Shown: positions 1-10,102 of the stretch, in pieces | How the letters are laid out: every line of letters begins with the position of its first letter | Position numbering within the stretch: position 1 is the stretch's first letter | Assembly (NCBI GenBank): GCA_963575745.1 | Contig: CAUYUJ010014594.1 | Span: 322,286-386,285, forward strand | Length of the DNA: 64,000 bases | DNA from: Prorocentrum cordatum | Taxonomy: Eukaryota > Sar > Dinophyceae > Prorocentrales > Prorocentraceae | Direction: 5' to 3' | Notes under the pieces: model-generated | Told to the model about the DNA's origin: nothing | Seen by the model: the letters and a program-made list of their open reading frames with translations, nothing else | Databases searched by the model: none | Translations under genes and position numbers: made by a program

Positions 1-1447
1 TGACCTCAGCAACGACTCCATCGCTACCGGGTGCCGTGCCAGGCTTCAAAGACGCACGAGCCTGCATGAGCATGCCCATCGTGATGACTCTTCCCTCCAC
101 CCCACGGTCGTTGTGTCTGAGTTCCTGAAAGGCCTCCAAAGTCCGTTTTTCCTCCTCCGAGTTCGTGTAAGACGCCGTCGCATACCTAGTGATCTCCGTA
201 CTCCACCTAGTCCTGTCCATTGTCAGCACACCCTCACACTCCAGCTCCTTGAGGATACACCGTGAGGTCTTACTGGATCCCTTGTGGTCCTGCAGGAGTT
301 GGTTCCTCCTATGCTGTCTCCTCAGGGTCTTCCTCCTACGCAGCAGTTGTTTACGAGTATTCCAAAGGGCCCCACGCCTGATGGCAGACTCCACCTCTAT
401 GAGCTCCCTGGGCCTCTGAATAGGTTTGCAGTTGGGGCGCCCCTTAGTGTGGTCCACAAGCTTTGCCGTCTCCAAGAGTACCCGTCCGACCTGCTGCAGG
501 TCCGTCCCTACCGTGTCAGATGCAAGCCCCTCAATCGACACATCCGCAAGCACACGAAAGATGTTCCTCGCCGTGTCATCCGTCGGCTGCCAGCCAACCA
601 TGGACACAGGGCGGGGTGGCAAAGCTGGGCGCCTGATCTCCGCGGTCTTGAGATTTACCCAGACCAGAGCGTGATCACTATAGGCACTGGCTTTTGCACG
701 TATACCTGGCGTAGCTTTGATGGGTTCCACAAACTGGACCTGGCATCTCATTTCCTGGTGACCTCTTGCCTCATCCGCGCACCAACGTGTAGGGATGAGA
801 ATATAGTCAAGCACACGCTGCACATGTGTGGAACAGTACGGTATATGTGTGATACGTCGATCTCCATATGTGTTCGCCGCACAGATCCCCCAAGTACTCA
901 TGAACCTCATAAGCATATCCCTCCCCTCTGCATGGTAGTTCGCCTCCTCCCTCCTCCCGTCCACCTGCATAAGACCTCCTCCCGTCATTCCCAGCATATC
1001 AGGTTCAAGTTCCGTCTGAGCATCCATCCCCACCCATGGTATGACTCCAGCCTGTGTAGTTTGAAACATAGTAACACTGCACTTCGTAAGTACATCTAAG
1101 TATTCCCCCAAGTGGTCAACATCACGCATCACGCATGGTAGATACACTGATGTAACTAGAGCACCCCTGAATTCGACACACGCAAATCGTACCCCACTCC
1201 GTCGTGCAATCACATGTGGTGCCCAATCCCTGCACCATGCAACCGCCGCCTTGGAGCAGGAGCTATAGTGAATCTCCCATCCACATCTATTAAAAGTATT
1301 TGCACTGGTATGCTCACACTCTTGCAGACACACCATTTGAATTGACCTGGCTTCACATGCAGCGACCAGGTTGGGTACTTGACCGTCGGATATTTTCTGC
1401 ACATTCCAGGTTGCGACAACGGTCTCTGTCGCAGCCCTACCGCCCCG
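1..1447 (-). CDS. LINE A ORF2 (partial): APE-type endonuclease, start of reverse transcriptase
   Basis: Translating the minus strand from 1447 gives an open frame of about 482 codons to the window edge with no stop. It shows the APE endonuclease signature in order: ATWNV (codons 12-16), CLQE (Glu at 43), SVYLP, GMDAQ (Asp142), LDYILIP (Asp214) and SDHALV (Asp258-His259). The last residues, GSDGVV, match the start of an RT domain. The enzyme would nick target DNA and prime reverse transcription there. The usual D-x-N of the endonuclease is D-A-Q, so the Asn is replaced. The frame follows ORF1 directly in the same frame after a single TGA, and no ATG lies between that TGA and the TWN motif. ORF2 must therefore depend on readthrough, on upstream fusion before a nonsense mutation, or on a non-ATG start. 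Confidence 0.85.
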
Positions 1448-2548
1448 TCAATGATTCGGGCACCGTAGTGTCTGAAGAAACTGCACCTGGTTAATATCGG
1501 GCTCAACGTGTGTCAAATTGTCACCATAGAGGTTCCATCCTTTTGTCGGTCCCCATTCTGCAATCAATGTCTTTTGTGTAGTATCATCAGCATTCGGCAT
1601 ATACCACATATATGTCATTGGCGGACCCGTCTCACCTCGAAGAATAGCCGTCGCATTTCCCTTGATATCAGAAAATAATGCTTGAAACCTTCCTACCGCC
1701 CGAACATGTTCTATCTTCCATGGCTGGCATTCAACTTGAAATCGCACATTGGGAGGCAGTGAAGTGAGTCCCCGCCTGTAATCATTCTCCCACACACGTT
1801 TCGCTTCCCATAGGATCTCAGAGGATGTACCTGGCTTGAAATAGATCCTACCCCTCGTGCACGGCCAATATCTACCCGTATTCTCCTGAACCGTCCGATC
1901 CAAGTCCAGTGCCACCCTCTGTGTAGCATCAATTTGCTTAGAATCAATAAGACCATTCATCGCCGTCGTCAGTGCCTCCTGTGAAAGAGCCTCCCGCTGA
2001 CGTATCTCACGGTTCCTCCATCCCTCCCTTGAAACCCATCCCTTGAACTCAACATAACGTGGATTCCAAGCAGGATCGTGCCTGTCCGTACCCGCCTTCG
2101 TGGATCCACTTGCTACCGACAGCCCGTCCCCCTGCTTGAGCTTCTGAACTTCATTGGTGAGGTCCTGGATCGCCGATTCTGTTTTCGATACCCTGGAGTC
2201 CAGAGATGTTTTCAGACCGTCCATTTCCGTACGAATAGAGTTCCTGAACGATTGCATGTCTGCCGTCATAGTCTGTTGTCCCGTCATGATGGATCGAAAC
2301 ATCTGTTCAATGTCAAGGCCAGCTTCCTGGGCAACCTCATTCGCACCCAATGTCTGTCCCGCACCTCCTCCTTCTCCTTTCCCTCCTCCTTTGACATTAC
2401 GAGCACGGGCAGCTCTAGCAAACGCCCCACCCCCATCATCAATTGTCATGTCCTGGCCCATCGCATGCAAGCCTGGAGCACCTGAAACTGAAGAACCTGC
2501 TGGCATCGCTGGTGCAGCACCTGAAACTGAAGAACCTGCTGCAGCCAT
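1448..2548 (-). CDS. LINE A ORF1: coiled-coil, RNA-binding-like protein
   Basis: 366 codons starting at the ATG at 2548 (MAAAGSSV), the first Met after a lysine/arginine-rich stretch; the frame is open further upstream, but that part is 5' UTR with tandem duplications. Residues 1-30 carry a 13-residue duplication (PAGSSVSGA). Residues 40-65 are Gly/Arg/Lys rich. Residues about 78-139 form a heptad coiled coil rich in Met, Gln and Leu. The C-terminal half begins with RYVEFKGWV and looks like an alpha/beta RNA-binding fold. LINE ORF1 proteins trimerise through the coiled coil and coat their RNA; I infer that role from position and layout. The frame ends at TGA (1448-1450) immediately before the endonuclease frame. 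Confidence 0.75.
   Translation of the reverse strand: MAAAGSSVSGAAPAMPAGSSVSGAPGLHAMGQDMTIDDGGGAFARAARARNVKGGGKGEGGGAGQTLGANEVAQEAGLDIEQMFRSIMTGQQTMTADMQSFRNSIRTEMDGLKTSLDSRVSKTESAIQDLTNEVQKLKQGDGLSVASGSTKAGTDRHDPAWNPRYVEFKGWVSREGWRNREIRQREALSQEALTTAMNGLIDSKQIDATQRVALDLDRTVQENTGRYWPCTRGRIYFKPGTSSEILWEAKRVWENDYRRGLTSLPPNVRFQVECQPWKIEHVRAVGRFQALFSDIKGNATAILRGETGPPMTYMWYMPNADDTTQKTLIAEWGPTKGWNLYGDNLTHVEPDINQVQFLQTLRCPNH
2477..2542 (-). repeat. 39-bp tandem duplication in the ORF1 N-terminus
   Basis: A block beginning AGCACCTGAAACTGAAGAAC occurs at 2477 and again at 2516. The 39-bp period keeps the reading frame and duplicates 13 residues. Confidence 0.8.
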
Positions 2549-2564
2549 CTTCCTTTTGTGGCTG

Positions 2565-2650
2565 CGTAAGATATTGAAATCGTAACCTTCACCCTGCACG
2601 AAAGAGTTACGCAAGATATTGAAATCGTAACCTTCACCCTGCACAAACGG
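2565..2650. repeat. 45-bp tandem duplication in the LINE A 5' UTR
   Basis: The block starting at 2565 (AAGATATTGAAATCGTAACC) repeats at 2610 with a 45-bp period. A further imperfect duplication, with ATAACAATAACAAGTGCAG units, lies at about 2809-2875. Such repeats are common in LINE 5' regions. Confidence 0.8.
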
Positions 2651-2991
2651 TACTGTTGGTGTGAGCGATGGCACACAGATAACAGCTCTCCTGTCACCTC
2701 GAGGTGTCCCGACCTGTCTGGCAAGATAGTCCCAGTCAGCGTGACTGAAGTCGGATCCCCAGCACTCCGTCGTTCCAAGAGAGAGGAAAAGAGACAATTG
2801 CAGCAGTAGCAATAACAATAACAAGTGCAGGCGGCCTAGCACACGCAATAACAATAACAAGTGCAGCGGCCTAGCTGACCTCGATCTCGCTGAACCCGAA
2901 GAAGACGAAGAAGGCAGCGATGGCTGCCGCGCCGCCGTCCCGCGGCGGCGCGCCCCCCCCCACACGCTAGACGCCCGTGGGATCCAGACGC

Positions 2992-3003
2992 CTTGAGCCA
3001 AAA
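2992..3003 (-). other. Spliced-leader remnant at the LINE A 5' end
   Basis: The minus strand reads TTTTGGCTCAAG, the last 12 bases of the dinoflagellate spliced leader, directly before the LINE A 5' UTR. The flanking G-family repeat ends GGGTTTTGG in sister copies (about 32859, 34356), so six bases could be shared microhomology. CTCAAG is not explained by the repeat. Confidence 0.6.
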
Positions 3004-3311
3004 CCCGGAGAGCAAAGAGAACACGCACCGGAATGCTTTCCTCGCGAGCTCTCGGACGCTCGCGTGAACCGCTTCTGGAGCTCTGGGGAGCTCCCATGAA
3101 GTGCTTCTGAAGCGCTGCCAGGAACGCTTCCACGCGTGCCTGCACGCGTGCAGGCACGCGTGGACGCTTGCCGGAAGCTCTCCCGGACCCGCTGCCGGGC
3201 CCGGCAACCCTCTCCGGGGATCGTGGACCGGCGGAGATGGGCCGCTGGCGGGCACCACCACCGTCCGGCTTCTAATCTAAAACCCTCTAGCTCTCAGAGA
3301 GCTCTCCGGGA
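3001..3311 (+). repeat. G-family repeat (interrupted by LINE A)
   Basis: Ends ACCCGGAGAGC at the left and GCTCTCCGGGAA at the right, about 310 bp. It contains a perfect 34-bp palindrome at 3130-3163 built from ACGCGTGCCTGC arms. To its right the sequence resumes a beta tail (CATTGTCCGCCC). The related copies at 30-34 kb carry the same ends. Confidence 0.8.
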
Positions 3312-3339
3312 ACATTGTCCGCCCGGGCTGGGTCGACCA

Positions 3340-4365
3340 ACTAGCTCCACCCCGCCCCGGAATTCCTCTAGCTCATCGATAACGAAGAGCTCTACGAGGT
3401 AGCGCTCTGGGGGGCCCCTCTGAAGCGCTCCGTCCATGCGCGCCTGCACGCGCGCAGGCACGCGTGGACGCGTGGCGGAAGCGCTCCCGGACCAGCTGCC
3501 GGCACGGGCGAGCCGCTGCGGGGATCGTGGAGCGGCGGAGTTGGGCTGCTGGCGGGCACCACCACCATCCGGCTTCTAATATAAAAACCTCTAGCTCTCA
3601 GAGAGCTCTCCGGGAATATCCTTCATACATTAGCAAAACCAACTAAAAGTTAACACTTTGTCCGCCTCGGCCGGATCGGCCAACTAGCTCCACCCCGCGC
3701 CGGAATTCCTCTAGCTCATCGATGCCGAAGAGCTCTACGAGGTATTACTCTTAAGCTTCAGGCAACTAGCTAAGGGAGGCTCTACGAGTCACAGCCCGAG
3801 TTGAGTTCCCGGATAGCCTCTTGGGCTAGATAGGGTCGTCAGAAGAGAAGCTGGCGGGTGCGCGTGCGTCGCCGCACCCCTCCGCTCACCGCTCCACGTT
3901 CCTTCTGTGAGTTCCCGGGTTCTGCAGCGTGTCCCGGGGCGCCTGTTCCGCTACGTTCCCGTTGAACGTGCCCCAGAGGCCTCGCGAAGCTTCCCGGGCG
4001 GCGTGCCTTCACGCGCGCAGCGTGCCCCCACGCATGCAGGCACGCTTGAAAACGTCGCTGTCAGCGTTTCAGACGCGCTTCAGGGGCGCTTCCCAGCGAC
4101 CGTCGAGCTCCGCTTCGCGCGGTTTCCAGCGCCTCCGCGCACGTCTAAGACGTGCATCTGGCCGCACTCCATGCGCACACAGCGTGTGGAGCAGTACCTC
4201 GTAGAGCTCTTCGGCAACGATGAGCTAGAGGAATTCCGGCGCGGGGTGCAGCTAGTAACTCGTAGAGCTTCCCTAAGCTAGTTGCTGGAAGCTTAAGAGT
4301 AATACCTCGTAGAGCTGTTCGGCAACGATGAGCTAGAGGAATTCCGGCGCGGGGTGGAGCTAGTT
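3340..4365. repeat. Mosaic of T1/T2 modules and G-family pieces
   Basis: T1 forward at 3342-3402 and 3684-3745, a T2 remnant to about 3802, a partial G copy at 3405-3616, and T1 in reverse at 4195-4256 and 4303-4364 with a T2 remnant between. The stretch 3803-4190 is GC-rich and only loosely resembles the G family (imperfect CACGCATGCAGGCACGC); I see no gene there. Confidence 0.7.
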
Positions 4366-6239
4366 AGTCGACCCGACCAGAAGAGACAAAGTGGCGTCTT
4401 TGGGTCGGTTTTCCTAAGATTTGAAAGATATTTGACCATTCATTTTGAGAAAGCAGATTCTTCGCACCTGTAATGGGTTATGCCGCGTCTGCCAGTCAAA
4501 TTCTTAGGTCTCTAGCTTCAATATTATTATCAAAACACTTGGAGGAACCGACTTTGGATGAAAACCAAAACAACGTGATTTTTCGAGTTTTTCGGCTCTC
4601 GCTTCAGAATAACTCGTAAAGTTTCCCTTAGCTAGTTGCTGGAAGCTTAAGAGTAATTCCGGGGCGCTGGAGACCTAGTTGGCAAGAAAAATCTCGACGG
4701 ACCTTTTGGTGACTTTGTCGGTTGAAAATTTTTCCCGAAATTCAACCATTCGTTTGAGCTCTAGTATTTTTTCCCGTGATATTCGATCGTATTCCCGCTC
4801 GCCGTCTTAATCTCAGCTCGATCGGGTAGATAGTACTGCCAAAAAGCACATTGGCGGGATCGGCCGTTTGGTGTCATCTTGACGTGCGTTGTCCATTTGT
4901 TGTACTTAACTCGAGCTGTAAGAGAGCTACAGAGCTGATACTTACAGAAACCGATTCAGAAACATCAGGCGCGCTCGTCTGTTGCATCCAGGAGGTCTGA
5001 ATTCGGTCTGCTGCCCGAGCTAGGTCCGCGGAACTATTCGTATTGTTCGAGTCATCTTGAGAGTTGCTGTTGGTTTTCCGTACTTAACTCGGGCTGTAGG
5101 GGGGCTACAGGGCTGGTAATTGCAGGAACCGATTCGGAGACATCAGGCGCGTCCGCCAGCCGCATGCAGAGGTCTGAAATCGGTCTGCTAATCGAGCTAG
5201 ATCCGCAAAACTATTCGTATCGCTCGGTCATCACGACAGGGACGGTCGGTCTTCTGCACTCAACTCGAGCTCTAGGGGAGCTACAGAGCTGATACGCACA
5301 GAAACCGATGCAGAATAATCAGGCGCGCTTGTCTGCTGCATCCATAGGTCTGAACTCGGTCTGCTACTCGAGCTAGGTCCGCGAAACTATTCGCATCGTT
5401 CGAATCATCTTGAGAGGTGCTGTCCGTTTTCGCACGTAACTCGGGCTGTAGAAGGGCTACAGAGTTTATACGCACAGAAACTGATTCAGAATCATCAGGC
5501 CCGTTCGTCTGTTGCATCCAGAGGTCTGAACTGGGTCTGCTACTCGGGCTAGGTCCGCAAAACTATTCGTATTCTTCGAGTCATCTTGACAGATGTTGTC
5601 CATTCTCTGTATTGAATTCGGGCTGTAGGAGAGCCACAGAGCTGGTACGCACAGAACCTGATGCAGAAGCATTTGGAGCGTTCGTCTGTTGCATCGAGAG
5701 GTCTGAACTCGGTCTGCTACCCGAGCTAGGTTCACAAAACTATTCGTATTCGACCGACATTTGTTCCTAATGATGGTGAATTTCTTCACTGAACTCGAGC
5801 TGCAGAGCAGCTCGAGAGCTCTTCGGCCGAAAAATCAAAAGGACATCATGAGGCGCGAAGCATCTAGACGCTTGGTTTGGGTCTGTTGCGAGCGCAGACG
5901 CCAAACACGGATTCGTACTCTGCTATTTTCTCCCTACTGGTATTTTCTACACGCTGCAGATGAGCTATAGAACTGTTCAGCACAGCAATGGCATATCACT
6001 AGACGCCTGAGATCAGTCTGCTATCAGCGCTCGGGCTGAAAAAACTATTCGTTCTGTGCTAATTGTTTGGACACAATATATGGTCAGGAAGCTCTACGAG
6101 TCCCCCGGCGGTAAGAAAGGTTGACGGTTTACCGCCGGCGCCCAGTTTTTCTTCATGTGTTCAGAGGAGCGCTGTGCAAGAAAGAGCTCTACGAGGTGCC
6201 CGGCAGTAACCTGGTTGACGGTTTACCGCCGGTTCCCAG
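4366..6239 (-). repeat. Beta element (reverse) split by a nested alpha
   Basis: Beta body in reverse (4366-4609) continues at 6146-6239, where its head hairpin ends in CCCAG followed by T. The alpha at 4610-6145 separates the two halves. The sister copy at about 35905-35930 shows the uninterrupted sequence, so this is a nested insertion. Confidence 0.8.
4610..6145 (-). mobile_element. Full-length alpha element (reverse), nested in beta
   Basis: Runs from TAACTCGTAAAG at 4610 to the head hairpin (arms CCGGCGGTAA and TTACCGCCGG) and CCCAG at 6145. The inverted subterminal repeats are near the two ends. The core is a run of about 177-bp satellite units (about 4880-5760) recognisable by TTCGAGTCATCTTGA and AGGTCTGAACTCGGTCTGCT. 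There is no coding sequence; short open frames are satellite translations. Confidence 0.8.
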
Positions 6240-6478
6240 TTCCCGGGGAGCTCTCTGAGAGCTAGAAGGTTTTAGATATGAAGCCGGACGGCGAGGTGCC
6301 CGCCAGCAGCCCATCTCCGCCGCTCCACGATCCTCGCAGCGACTCGCCCGTGCCGGCAGCGGGTCCGGGAGCGATTCCGGCACGCGTCCACGCGTGCCTG
6401 CACGCGTGCAAGCACGCATGGAGGCGTGCCTGGCAGCGCTTTCGAAGCGCTTCAGGGGAGCCCAGGAGCTCCCCAGAA
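6240..6478 (-). repeat. G-family repeat, reverse
   Basis: Begins TTCCCGGGGAGCTCTCTGAG and carries an imperfect copy of the ACGCGTGCCTGC palindrome near 6380-6420. It is cut at the right by the head of the next beta element. Confidence 0.75.
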
Positions 6479-6479
6479 A

Positions 6480-6882
6480 CTGGGAACCGGCGGTAAACCG
6501 TCAACCTGGCTACCGACGGGGACCTCGAAGAGCTCTTTTCTTGTACGGCGCTCCTGGGAACACATGGAGGGAGCTTCTGGAGCGATACCCGAAAAATTCG
6601 AAAAATGACGTTATTTTCTGTTTTTAGGCAACGTCGGTTGCTCCAAGTGTTTTGGTAGTAATACTGGACCTATGGGCCTGGAAATTTCACAGGCGCACGC
6701 GGCATAACCCACTACAGGTGCGAAAAATCTGCTTTCTCAACATAAATTGTCAAATATCTTTCAAATATTCGCAAAACCGACCCAAAGTTAACACATTGCC
6801 CGCCCGGGCCGGGTCGACCAACTAGCTCCACCCCGCGCCGGAATTCCTCTAGCTCATCGATAACGAAAAGCTCTACGAGGTA
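6480..6882 (+). mobile_element. Complete beta element
   Basis: From CTGGGAACCGGCGG through the hairpin, a body containing TTTTGGTAGTAATACTGGAC and GGCATAACCCACTACAGG, to the T1-like end GAGCTCTACGAGGTA. About 400 bp, the reference length for the family here. No coding sequence. Confidence 0.8.
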
Positions 6883-7735
6883 AGATTTCCCGTCCCCAAG
6901 GGTCTCTTCGCTCTCCGGGTTTTGGACTGGGAACCGGCGGTAAACCGTCAACCAGGTTACCGCCGGGCACCTCGTAGAGCTCTTTTCTGAGCTCCTCGCA
7001 CGCGTAAGGGTGCTTAGATTCAAAGCAGACAGCTTCTCGGAGCATTCCTAGAAAAACGTCGAATTTGCATTTTTCGGTGTGAACTTGATGTCGGTTGCTC
7101 CTAATTTTTCGATAGTGAAACTCTCTCTAGAAAGCTGAGCTGCTCGCAGAAGGAAGTTTGGACACTAATGCTCGGCGTAAAAATCTGTTCTCAAAATAAA
7201 TGGTCAAATATCTTTCAAATCTTAGCAAAACCGACCCAAAGTTGTCACATTGTCTCTTCTGGTCGGGTCGACTAACTAGCTCCACCCCGCGCCGGAATTC
7301 CTCTAGCTCATCGATGACGAAGAGCTCTACGAGGTACTAGCTCCACCCCGCACCGGAATTCCTCTAGCTCATCGATAACGAAAAGCTCTACGAGGTACTA
7401 GCTCCACCCCGCGCCGGAATTCCTCTAGCTCATCGATGCCGAAGAGCTCTACGAGGTACTAGTTCTCCAGCGCCTCGGAACTGGCGCCGGCGGTGAACCA
7501 TCAACCTGGTCACCGCTGGAAGCATCGTAGAGCTCCTTAGACGCGCAAGAGTGCTCAGAATCGACGCACGGAGATTATTGGAGCATTTCTTGAAAAAGAT
7601 AAAATTTACACTTGAAACAGGCGGCAAACAGTCAACCAGGTTACCGCCGGGGACCTCATAGAGCTCTTTCCTTGCCCATCGCTCCTCGGAACACGTGAAG
7701 GAAGATTAAGCTAGATCCGAAAAACTTTAAAAAAT
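6883..7735 (+). repeat. Beta/gamma fragments with a T1 tandem trimer
   Basis: A short G-family end (6883-6926), a head at 6927, then a gamma-like body. Three T1 copies lie head to tail at 7278-7338, 7339-7398 and 7399-7459, each joined as GAGGTA|CTAGCTCC. A gamma head starts at 7481 (hairpin arms GGCGGTGA and TCACCGC), and a further beta head lies near 7613. Confidence 0.75.
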
Positions 7736-8734
7736 CGGTCGCATACAAATAGTTTTGCGGACCTAGCTCGAGTAGCAGACTCTGTTCAGAGCTCTAGATG
7801 CTTCAGCCGACCGCCCTTGATGATTATGTATCGGTTTCTGTGAGTACCAGCTCTGTAGCTGTGCTAGAGCTGGAGTTATGTGCAGAATACCGACAGCGCC
7901 TCTAAAGAGAACTTACGAAATACAAATAGTGTTGTGGACCTAGCTCGAGTAGCGGACCGAGTTCAGACCTCTCGATGCAACAGACGCACGCGCCTTGTGA
8001 TACTGAATCGGTTCATGTCCGTACCAGCTCTGTAGCTCCTCTAAATCTTGAGTTGAGTACAGAAAACCGACATCACTGGTCAAAATGATTCGAAGAATAC
8101 AAATAGTTTGACGGACCTAGCTCGAGTAGCAGACCCAGTTCAGGCATCTGAATGCAACAGACGAACGCGCCTGATGATTCTGAATCGGTTTCTGTAAGCA
8201 TCAGCTCTGTAGCTCTCCGAAATCTCGAGTTAAGTACAGAAAACCGTAAGCGCGTGTCAAGATGACTCGGAACACAGTCGGTTCCTCCAAGTGTTTCGAT
8301 AGAAATACTGCACCTACGGACCTGAGAATTTGACTGGCAGACGCGGCATAACCCACTACAGGTGCGAAAAATCTGGTTTCTCAAACTGAATGGTCAAACA
8401 TCTTTCAAATCAAAGCAAAACCAACCCAAATGTGACTTATTGTCTCTTTTGGTCGGGTCGGCCAATTAGCTCCACCCCGCGCCGGAATTCCTCTAGCTCA
8501 TCGTTGCCGAAGAGCTCTACGAGGTAATATTCGGTGTGAATATGATCTCGGTTCCGCCAAATATTTCGATAGTAAAAATTCTCCGGGAGAGCTCAGATTC
8601 TGGCAAAACAAAAAAAAGATACCAATGCTGGACGTAAAAATCTTCTATCTAAAAATGAACGGTCAAATATCTTTCAAATATTAGCTAAACCGACCCAAAG
8701 TCGTCACATTGTCCGCCGGGGCCGGGTGGGTCAA
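7736..8734 (+). repeat. 177-bp satellite block, then beta tail, T1 and gamma-like body
   Basis: About three satellite units at 7736-8270, then a beta body (8275-8465), T1 at 8466-8527 and a fragment resembling the gamma/beta hybrid body. Nothing coding is visible. Confidence 0.7.
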
Positions 8735-10070
8735 CTGGGCGCCGGCGGTAAACCGTCAACCTTTCTTACCGCCGGGGGACTCGTAGAGCTTCCTGACCAT
8801 ATATTATGTTCAAAGAATTAGCAGAGAACGGATAGTTTTTCAGCCCGAGCGCTGATAGCAGACTGATCTCAGGCGTCTAGTGATATCCCATTGCTGTTCA
8901 ACAGTTCTATAGCTCATCTGCAGCGTGTAGAAAATACCACTCGGGAGAAAATAGCAGATTACAAATCCGCGTTTGCCGTCTGCACTCACAACAGACCCAA
9001 ACCAAGCGTCTAGATGCTTCGCGCCTCACGATGTCCTTCTGATTTTGCGGCCGAAGAGCCAGTGAAGAAATTCACCATCAGTTTGAAAAAAATTGTCGGT
9101 CGAATACGAATAGTTCTGTGAACCTAGCTCGGGTAGCAGACCGAGTTCAGACCTCTCGATGCAACAGACGAACGCTTCAAATGCTTCTGCATCAGTTTCT
9201 CTGCGCACCAGCTCTGTAGCTCTTCTACAGCCCGAATTCAATACAGAAAATGGACAAATCTGTCGAGAAGACTCGAAGAATACGAATAGTTTTGCGGACC
9301 TAGCCCGAGTAGCAGACCCAGTTCAGACCTCTGGATGCAACAGACGAACGGGCCAAATGATTCCGAATCAGTGTCTGTGCGCATGAGCTCTGTAGCTCTC
9401 CTACCGCCTGGGTTACGTGCGAAAACGGACAGCACCTCGCAACATGACTCGAATGATACAAATAGTTTCGCGGACCTAGCTCGAGTAGCAGACCGAGTTT
9501 AGACCTCTGGATGCAACAGACGAACGCATCTGATTATTCTGCATCGGTTTCTGTGCGCATCAGCTCTGTAGCTCCTCTAGAGCTCGAGTGAAGTACAGAA
9601 AACCGACAGCCCCTGTCGAGATGACCCAAGCGATACGAATAGTTTTGCGGACCTAGCTCGCGTAGCAGACCGACTTCAGACCTCTGCATGCTACAGGCGG
9701 ACGCGCCTGATGTCTCCTAGTCGGTTCCTGCGATTACCAGCCCTCTAGGCCCTCTAGAGCCCAGTTAAGTATAGAAAAACGACAGCACCTCTCAAGATGA
9801 CTCGAACAATACGAATAGTTTCGCGGAAAAACCGTCAACGCGTGTCAAGATGACTCGAAACAGCCGGTCCCGCCGGGATGCTTTTCGGCAGTAATATGCA
9901 CCCGATCGAGCTGAGATTAAGACGGCGAGCGGGAAGAAGATCGAATATCACGGGAAAAAATACTAGAGCTCTAACGAATGGTTGAATTTCGAGAACAATT
10001 CCAACCGACCAAAAGTCACCAAAAGGTCTGTCGAGATTTTTCTTGCCAACTAGCTCTCCAGCGCCCCGGA
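8735..10070 (+). mobile_element. Alpha element
   Basis: Head CTGGGCGCCGGCGG at 8735, subterminal ACTCGTAGAGCTTCCTGACC, then satellites with GACTCGAA or GACCCAAG at 9270, 9446, 9623 and 9799 (period 176-177 bp), then the GATCGAGCTGAGATTAAGAC end region. It is cut off at the A before the next head at 10071. Confidence 0.8.
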
Positions 10071-10102
10071 CTGGGAACCGGCGGTAAACCGTCAACCTGG
10101 TT

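Larger units (their letters stand above)
1..2991 (-). mobile_element. LINE A: non-LTR retrotransposon, 5' end present, 3' end beyond the window
   Basis: A LINE with ORF1 (coiled coil plus RNA-binding-like region) followed by an APE-endonuclease/RT ORF2, read on the minus strand. The 5' end is marked at 2992-3003 by a spliced-leader-like remnant abutting a G-family repeat, so this copy looks 5'-complete rather than truncated. The 5' UTR (2549-2991) holds several short tandem duplications. The reverse transcriptase has only just begun at the window edge, so RT, RNase H and the tail cannot be judged. Confidence 0.85.

Noticed and set aside
284-1099. 271-codon plus-strand open frame
   Set aside because: It lies antisense to the endonuclease frame, which shows ordered catalytic motifs; the plus frame shows none.
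5400-5600. tRNA-like B box (GTTCGAGTC) in each satellite, suggesting a SINE
   Set aside because: No matching A box at a suitable distance and no tRNA-like fold; the match is short and part of a palindromic-rich unit.
4610-6145. Possible integron cassette array (hairpins joining modules)
   Set aside because: Cassettes carry no genes, and the LINEs and spliced-leader relic place the sequence in a eukaryotic nucleus.
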